From contig NZ_CP058278.1 in assembly GCF_013389455.1 (NCBI RefSeq), forward strand, positions 2,232,001 through 2,296,000: a stretch of DNA of 64,000 nucleotides. The letters run 5' to 3'. This document shows positions 59,252 through 64,000 of this stretch, in pieces. The notes under the pieces are model-generated. The model was not told the DNA's origin and made no database searches. It worked only from the letters and a program-made list of their open reading frames with translations. The first letter of the stretch is position 1, and the number at the start of each line of letters is the position of its first letter. The stretch is from Flavobacterium inviolabile. GTDB lineage: Bacteria; Bacteroidota; Bacteroidia; Flavobacteriales; Flavobacteriaceae. Both the position numbers and the translations under genes were made by a program.

Positions 59252-61447
59252 ATGACCATTTCAATCTGGAGATACAGCCACTTAACCCTGGCTGTATCTT
59301 CTTTTCTCTTTATACTACTGGCTTCCGTTACCGGAATCATACTGGCATTCGAGCCGGTTTCCCAAAAAATACAGCCTTATCGCGCTACGGATTTCAACCA
59401 GATCACGGTTGCCGAAATGTTACCCGCTTTAAAAAAATCCCATTCAGAGATAACCGATGTAACGGTGGATGCGAATCAGTTTGTCATTGCCAAAGTGATA
59501 GATGATAACGGTAAAAATGCCGAAATATACGTTGACCCGAAAACCGGAAAGGCCATTGGAAAAGTAGCCGAAAAAAATGCTTTTTTCCAATGGGTAACGA
59601 CTTTACACCGTTCCCTTTTTCTGCATGAAACCGGAAGAATTATTATTGGTATAACCGCCTTTTTGCTGCTGCTGATCGCTACTTCGGGTACCGTACTGGT
59701 TATACAGCGCCAGCGTGGGCTTAAACGGTTCTTTACCAAAATTATCAGAGAAGATTTTGCACAGTATTACCACGTGGTGCTGGGGCGTTTGTCCCTGATC
59801 CCGATACTGATTATTACGCTTACAGGAACCTATTTGTCGCTGGTTCGCTTTGAACTGTTTCCGGAGCAAAAGATCAGTCATGAGATTGATTTTGATGCGA
59901 TAAAAACGGAACCGGAGCAAAAGCTTGCTGATTTTTCCATTTTTAAAAATACCCTGCTTTCGGAAGTGGAGCACATTGAGTTTCCTTTTTCGGAAGATAC
60001 GGAGGATTATTATACGCTGAAACTAAAAGACCGCGAAGTTGTGGTCAACCAGATTACCGGCGATATACTGAGTGAGATTCCATATTCCCGGACAACCGTA
60101 CTGACCAATCTGAGCCTTACGCTGCATACCGGGCGTGCCAGTGGCATCTGGGCAGTGGTATTGGCAATTGCAGCGGCAAACATTCTTTTCTTTATTTATT
60201 CCGGGTTTGTCATTACGTTAAAACGCCGTGGCAATCGCGTGAAAAACAAATACAAAAAAGAAGAGAGTGAATACATCCTGTTGGTAGGATCAGAAAACGG
60301 AAGTACATTCCGTTTTGCAAATGCGATACACCAGCAGCTGCTTAAAAACGGAAAGAAATCCCATATAACGGAACTGAACAATTATACGGTTTTCCCAAAA
60401 GCGGAACACCTGATTGTGATTACCGCAACTTACGGCTTGGGGAATGCACCTACAAATGCTTCCCGGTTTATAAAATTGCTGGAAAGCAAACCACAGCAGC
60501 AGCCGGTACAGTTTTCGGTAGTTGGTTTCGGTTCGCATGCTTATCCGGATTTTTGTCAGTTTGCCTTTGAAGCAAACAATGCCCTGTCTTTACAAAAATG
60601 GGCAGCACCGTTTCTGGAAATACATACGGTTAACGATAAATCGCCGGAGGAATTCCGCCAATGGGCGACACTCTGGGCACAGAAATTGGCTATGCCTTTT
60701 GAATGGTCACCAAAGCAGTTCCAGACAAAACCAAAGCGTACCGAGAAACTTACGGTTATTGACAAAACAGCGGTTACCCATACAGACGGTGCCTTTTTTA
60801 TCCGACTGCGTTTTCAGCGTAAAGTAAAATTCACTTCCGGTGATTTACTGGCTATTTATCCGGCAAACGATCACCGCGAAAGACAATACTCTATCGGGAA
60901 AGTAAATAACGAAGTGCAATTGAGCGTAAAGCTGCATCAAAACGGTTTGGGTTCCGGTTATTTATACCAGTTGGAACCCGGAGCGACTTTTAATGCGAGT
61001 ATTGTGCGTAACGAACATTTTCATTTTCCCCGTAAAGCCAATACCGTTATTATGATCTCCAACGGAACGGGTATTGCACCGTTTTTAGGCATGATCGATG
61101 AGAATACCAATAATACCGATTGTCATTTGTACTGTGGTTTCCGTGGGGAAACGTCCTTTGCCTTATACCGATCGGGAATTGAAAAAAATATAGCGGAGCA
61201 GAAGTTGCAGCAACTGCACATAGCCTATTCCCGTGAAGGGGAGAAGCAGTATGTAAAAGACCTGCTGGCCCGCGATGCAGAGTTTGTTGCCACAACCTTA
61301 AAGAACGGCGGTGTTATCATGCTTTGCGGTTCGCTGTCGATGCAGCAGAATATCCTTGAATTGCTGGAAAATATCTGTCAGCAATACCACAATAAAAGCG
61401 TTAGCTATTACCAGTCCCACAACCAGTTGCTGATGGACTGTTATTAA
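59252..61447 (+). CDS. PepSY-TM / flavodoxin / FAD-NAD(P)H reductase fusion
   Basis: The protein has 731 residues. The N-terminal PepSY-associated membrane part (about 1-325) has four hydrophobic helices (HLTLAVSSFLFILLASVTGI, IIIGITAFLLLLIATSGTVL, LSLIPILIITLTGTYL, WAVVLAIAAANILFFIYS). HETGR and the His residues near the helices could bind haem. A flavodoxin domain (about 345-470) starts ILLVGSENGSTFRFANAI and has TATYGLGNAPTNASRF. The C-terminal sulfite-reductase-like FAD/NAD module (about 480-731) has RQYSIGKVNNEVQLSVKL, MISNGTGIAPFLGMI, LYCGFRGE and VIMLCGSLSMQQNI. It would pass electrons from cytoplasmic NAD(P)H via FAD and FMN across the inner membrane, for example for ferric-chelate reduction. 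It ends an operon with a strong terminator. Confidence 0.93.
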   Translation: MTISIWRYSHLTLAVSSFLFILLASVTGIILAFEPVSQKIQPYRATDFNQITVAEMLPALKKSHSEITDVTVDANQFVIAKVIDDNGKNAEIYVDPKTGKAIGKVAEKNAFFQWVTTLHRSLFLHETGRIIIGITAFLLLLIATSGTVLVIQRQRGLKRFFTKIIREDFAQYYHVVLGRLSLIPILIITLTGTYLSLVRFELFPEQKISHEIDFDAIKTEPEQKLADFSIFKNTLLSEVEHIEFPFSEDTEDYYTLKLKDREVVVNQITGDILSEIPYSRTTVLTNLSLTLHTGRASGIWAVVLAIAAANILFFIYSGFVITLKRRGNRVKNKYKKEESEYILLVGSENGSTFRFANAIHQQLLKNGKKSHITELNNYTVFPKAEHLIVITATYGLGNAPTNASRFIKLLESKPQQQPVQFSVVGFGSHAYPDFCQFAFEANNALSLQKWAAPFLEIHTVNDKSPEEFRQWATLWAQKLAMPFEWSPKQFQTKPKRTEKLTVIDKTAVTHTDGAFFIRLRFQRKVKFTSGDLLAIYPANDHRERQYSIGKVNNEVQLSVKLHQNGLGSGYLYQLEPGATFNASIVRNEHFHFPRKANTVIMISNGTGIAPFLGMIDENTNNTDCHLYCGFRGETSFALYRSGIEKNIAEQKLQQLHIAYSREGEKQYVKDLLARDAEFVATTLKNGGVIMLCGSLSMQQNILELLENICQQYHNKSVSYYQSHNQLLMDCY

Positions 61448-61450
61448 TAT

Positions 61451-61488
61451 AAAAAAAGCCCGTAAGCATTATGTTTACGGGCTTTTTT
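61451..61488. terminator. bidirectional terminator after the PepSY reductase gene
   Basis: GCCCGTAA (61458-61465) pairs with TTACGGGC (61475-61482), with A7 before and T6 after. Confidence 0.85.
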
Positions 61489-61514
61489 AGTATTGGTCTA
61501 TCGTTTAAAGCAGT

Positions 61515-62759
61515 TTAAAGGAAAGTGGCATATTCTTTTTGCAGGCAGACTACCAGTTCGCTTAGCTGTTCAATAGTAACATGGTCCATTACGACTACCT
61601 TATACCATTTGTTTGAGGTATCGTGTTTTTGCGGAACAAGACTAAAACGGGTGGCAACTGCTTCCGGCAGATAAGCGGCCTGTATGGTCACGATATTCAT
61701 AAACGGTTCCCGGAAATACGGTATGCCCAGTGTATCCAGTTCTTTACACAGCCAGGCGGTACGCATTTGTAAGATACTCACTTTTTCATGCCAGCCATGT
61801 GCACCATAGGTGAATAAAATCATCCATACGGCTATGGCATTGGAACCGGAACGGCTTCCGCAAAGGGTTAAGTCCATACCTTCCACATATTCTGCTTCTC
61901 TGGTGAGCACCTGACCGATAAGGCCTTTACGGCAGATAAAAATACCTGTTCCGTATGGCGCCTGCAGCATTTTATGGGCATCAATAGTGATGGAACTAAC
62001 TTTCGGATGGCTAAAGTCGAGTGTGCTGCCCGGATTGCTAAACGGGTATACAAAACCACCGTAAGCCCCGTCAATATGAAGCCTGAATGGAACCCTGTGG
62101 CGTTCTAAAACGGAGATATAAGTTTCCGGATTGTCCACAGAACCGAACATGGTGGTTCCCATATTCACGACAACTATAAAATATTTTTTTCCGTTATTTT
62201 TAGCGATATCGATCAGGTCGTCCAATGCAGCGGCATCGACCGTACGGTTTTCAAAACCAACCGGTACTTTTAACCAGTCGATTAGCAGTAAGTTGGATCC
62301 TTTCGGGATGGAATAATGGGTGTCTTCGGAAGCCAGTATGGCAATTTCATGTGCCTGAGCACCGAGTTCCTGCATAAAATAGTTGCGGTAAATCCACATT
62401 GCCTGAATATTGGCTTCGGTGCCGCCGGGAGCGATATAACCGTCAAAACTGTCCGGAGCCGCTTTAAAGATATCTACCGCAATAACATTCAGCACTTCCC
62501 GTTCCATTTCCTGAGTGCCTTTAAATGCTTTTTCGGAAGTTCCGTAGGTATGGCAGCCAATGTGATTCGGATTGGCAACAAACGCCTGTAGCGTAGGAGC
62601 ATCCTTTAAAAACGGGGCATCATCATAAAATACTTTTCCGTCCAGTTTGGATGCCGGATAGCCCAGGGAGGTATCTGTTGCGAAATTTACATTCTCGGAT
62701 AGCGCTTTCTGAATTCGCTGCTGGCGCTCTACAGCCGTTAATTTTTTCCAGTAATACAT
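61515..62759 (-). CDS. PLP-dependent group II decarboxylase
   Basis: The protein has 414 residues. GGTEANIQAMWIYRNYFM (about residues 113-130), the substrate/PLP stacking region ASEDTHYSIPKGSN, LHIDGAYGGFVYPF (aspartate that contacts the PLP ring nitrogen) and SITIDAHKMLQAPYGTG with the Schiff-base Lys263 place it among group II decarboxylases (histidine, glutamate, aspartate and aromatic amino acid types). CGSRSGSNAIAVWM near residue 304 is also typical. The amino-acid substrate cannot be settled from motifs; a histidine- or aspartate-type enzyme is plausible. It is monocistronic; the upstream region contains degenerate repeats. Confidence 0.88.
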   Translation of the reverse strand: MYYWKKLTAVERQQRIQKALSENVNFATDTSLGYPASKLDGKVFYDDAPFLKDAPTLQAFVANPNHIGCHTYGTSEKAFKGTQEMEREVLNVIAVDIFKAAPDSFDGYIAPGGTEANIQAMWIYRNYFMQELGAQAHEIAILASEDTHYSIPKGSNLLLIDWLKVPVGFENRTVDAAALDDLIDIAKNNGKKYFIVVVNMGTTMFGSVDNPETYISVLERHRVPFRLHIDGAYGGFVYPFSNPGSTLDFSHPKVSSITIDAHKMLQAPYGTGIFICRKGLIGQVLTREAEYVEGMDLTLCGSRSGSNAIAVWMILFTYGAHGWHEKVSILQMRTAWLCKELDTLGIPYFREPFMNIVTIQAAYLPEAVATRFSLVPQKHDTSNKWYKVVVMDHVTIEQLSELVVCLQKEYATFL

Positions 62760-63154
62760 AAACGATCGTCTGTTTTAAATTGGATAACAAAATAACAGAC
62801 TGTCAATCAGATAAAATATGACAAATGTTAGGTTTTGGGATATATGGGGCGAGAAGTTTGATTTATGAATATCGTAAATTGAACTTTATATTGTGAAGAG
62901 GCAAAAGGCAAAGAGCAATAGGTAAAAAGCAAGAAGTAAGATATTTGATATATGAGGTACGAAGTACGATGTAGGACTTCCAAACAACTGAATCGTTGAA
63001 TTTGTGACCTTCGTATATCAAACTTCGTAAATCTAATATTTGATACACGATATATGAAGTACGAAGTATGATTCAGGTCTTCTAATAACTAAATAGTTGA
63101 ATTCTTGATTTTCATATATCAAATTTCGTAATTCCTAATTCTTCATTCTATCGC
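62760..63154. other. 395-bp intergenic region filled with degenerate repeats
   Basis: There is no credible gene. Most of it consists of a 102-bp quasi-repeat and purine-rich strings (about 62895-62940, AAGAGCAATAGGTAAAAAGC-like). It separates the decarboxylase start from the stop of the minus-strand gene at 63155. Confidence 0.6.
62839..63142. repeat. degenerate 102-bp direct repeat with internal inverted arms
   Basis: Unit 1 starts at 62947 (GATATATGAGGTACGAAGTA) and unit 2 at 63049 (GATATATGAAGTACGAAGTA); both continue with ACTTCCAAACAACTGAAT or TCTTCTAATAACTAAAT and GTTGAAT, then TATATCAAA and TTCGTAA. A third, poorer copy begins at 62839. Within each unit the left arm TTTGATATATGA is the near reverse complement of the right arm TATATCAAA, so each could fold into a long hairpin. 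No transposase is nearby. Confidence 0.62.
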
Positions 63155-63973
63155 TTAAACCAAGTGTTTGATAATATTCTGCGCAATGGAATAAGGGAAA
63201 AAGTCAGCATTTTTGGGTAGGGCTAATTTTAAGATTTCTTCATTGTCGGCGAATTCTGCCTGTAGTAGTTTGTAATCGTGCCGGGTGAATTTTTTCAGGC
63301 GTGATTTTGGAAAAATCAGTCCTTCGTTAAGGCGTTTTTGATAGTCCGGTAGTTTGTTTTCAAAATCAAAAGATGTTTCATCCGGATGTAAAATAAATTT
63401 TTGCATAATGTCTGCATACTCCAGGATATTAATATAGCGGCGGTTATCAAATTTACCGGGATAAAAATGATTCAGCCATTTTTTAAATGTCTTTTGGTTT
63501 TTAAACATCAATTCCTCGCGGGTTTCCTTAATTGAAAACATGATTTTGGAAGCGAAGGTATATTTTAGATAAGCTTTTAAAGCTTCTTTGTCCTGGTTGA
63601 ATTTTCGTAATATGACCTGTTCAAAAATTTTCAAGAATGCTACGATCCGGTCAAATTTTTCCTGAGTGATATTATTGCTGATAACCCAGTTTTCAATATC
63701 CAGATTTACTAACGAATTAAAACCTGTTACCTGCAGCATCAACTCATTTAGAGCCTGCATCTCTTTAACCGGTAAATCCCCGGCAATTTTTTCATTCAGT
63801 TTTTCCTGAAATTCAGCTTCCGAACCGGCCGATGCCTGTAATGCTGAAAATACTTCCTGCGCTTTCTCCAGACTCCCGTAGTGGTGACTGTAAAAGGCTT
63901 CAAATAATTCCGTGGCAAGTGCGCCGTCCTGATGCATAAGTTCTTGCTCTGCTATTTTAAAAAAGGCTCTCAT
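63155..63973 (-). CDS. unrecognised protein, about 272 residues
   Basis: The frame is open from at least 63994 (ATG, seven codons upstream) to the stop at 63155. The ATG at 63973 follows an A-rich CTAAAA leader and gives MRAFFKIAEQEL, so it is preferred, but the start is uncertain because the window ends. The protein is helical and charged, with no signal peptide or membrane helix. Segments such as FYSHHYGSLEKAQEVFSALQ, YTFASKIMFSIKETREEL, KKWLNHFYPGKFDNRRYINI and FILHPDETSFDFENKLPDYQ do not bring a family to mind. A role cannot be given. Confidence 0.72.
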   Translation of the reverse strand: MRAFFKIAEQELMHQDGALATELFEAFYSHHYGSLEKAQEVFSALQASAGSEAEFQEKLNEKIAGDLPVKEMQALNELMLQVTGFNSLVNLDIENWVISNNITQEKFDRIVAFLKIFEQVILRKFNQDKEALKAYLKYTFASKIMFSIKETREELMFKNQKTFKKWLNHFYPGKFDNRRYINILEYADIMQKFILHPDETSFDFENKLPDYQKRLNEGLIFPKSRLKKFTRHDYKLLQAEFADNEEILKLALPKNADFFPYSIAQNIIKHLV

Positions 63974-64000
63974 TTTTAGTGTTTTTAAGCACATAGCAAT

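Noticed and set aside
1..64000. Search for defence systems, prophage or integrated elements
   Set aside because: No recombinases, restriction enzymes, toxin-antitoxin pairs, phage genes or CRISPR arrays were seen; gene content is typical core and surface-protein chromosome.

Overview
The window looks like chromosome of a member of the Bacteroidota, most likely a Flavobacterium-like member of the Flavobacteriaceae. The evidence is a 3,153-residue surface protein with a C-terminal type IX secretion (T9SS) type B sorting domain, followed by PorP/SprF and OmpA-family genes; an M28 peptidase with a type A sorting domain; a serine palmitoyltransferase-type enzyme; DUF2480, DUF4834, DUF2271 and BatA-type proteins; many small lipoproteins; AT-rich intergenic DNA; and repeated use of the Bacteroidota promoter -7 element TAnnTTTG. 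I see no rRNA, tRNA, CRISPR array, prophage or insertion sequence.

Layout. 1-4.4 kb: secreted and lipoprotein genes, including a tandem pair of small Cys/His-tailed proteins whose second copy is frameshifted at an A9 tract, then a PAS/DHp protein without an ATPase domain and an RRM RNA-binding protein. 4.4-10.8 kb: signalling block with a candidate small RNA, a NarL-type response regulator, a convergent 1,002-residue beta-propeller histidine kinase, a perfect 13-bp inverted repeat, and two tandem membrane-anchored AraC-type regulators. 11-23.6 kb: surface-adhesin operon (giant repeat protein, SprF-like, OmpA-like, small membrane protein). 23.8-29 kb: PLP-dependent acyltransferase (sphingolipid type), LVIVD-repeat lipoprotein, and a divergent acyltransferase-like plus outer-membrane protein pair. 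29.1-34.7 kb: envelope glycan operon (DUF4834, YfhO, GT4 glycosyltransferase, flippase). 34.8-42.3 kb: secreted protein, M28 peptidase, uvrA, a sigma-70 family factor with a 47-residue companion, a cluster-less endonuclease III and a Bcp peroxiredoxin.

42.3-48.6 kb: a conserved protein of unknown function, a lipoprotein metallopeptidase, a 656-bp non-coding stretch, a metallo-hydrolase and small envelope proteins. 48.6-54.2 kb: minus-strand operon BatA/VWA - dihydroorotase-like - membrane protein - alpha/beta hydrolase, and a DEAD-box helicase. 54.4-57 kb: remnant of a T9SS cargo gene, an NTF2-like protein, and a SufR-like regulator divergent from DUF2480 and an FMN reductase, with overlapping promoters sharing a 17-bp palindrome. 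57.2-61.5 kb: operon of ankyrin protein, DUF2271 protein and PepSY-flavodoxin-FAD reductase, suggesting electron delivery at the inner membrane. 61.5-64 kb: a PLP decarboxylase, a degenerate 102-bp repeat and an unrecognised protein.

Most of the window is ordinary core chromosome. The items most worth a second look are the frameshifted paralog, the symmetric divergent promoter at the SufR-like gene, the enzymes that have lost metal ligands (endonuclease III and dihydroorotase), the decayed T9SS gene, the candidate small RNA at 4.65 kb and the repeat arrays in the adhesin. Assignments come from reading motifs; no database search was run.
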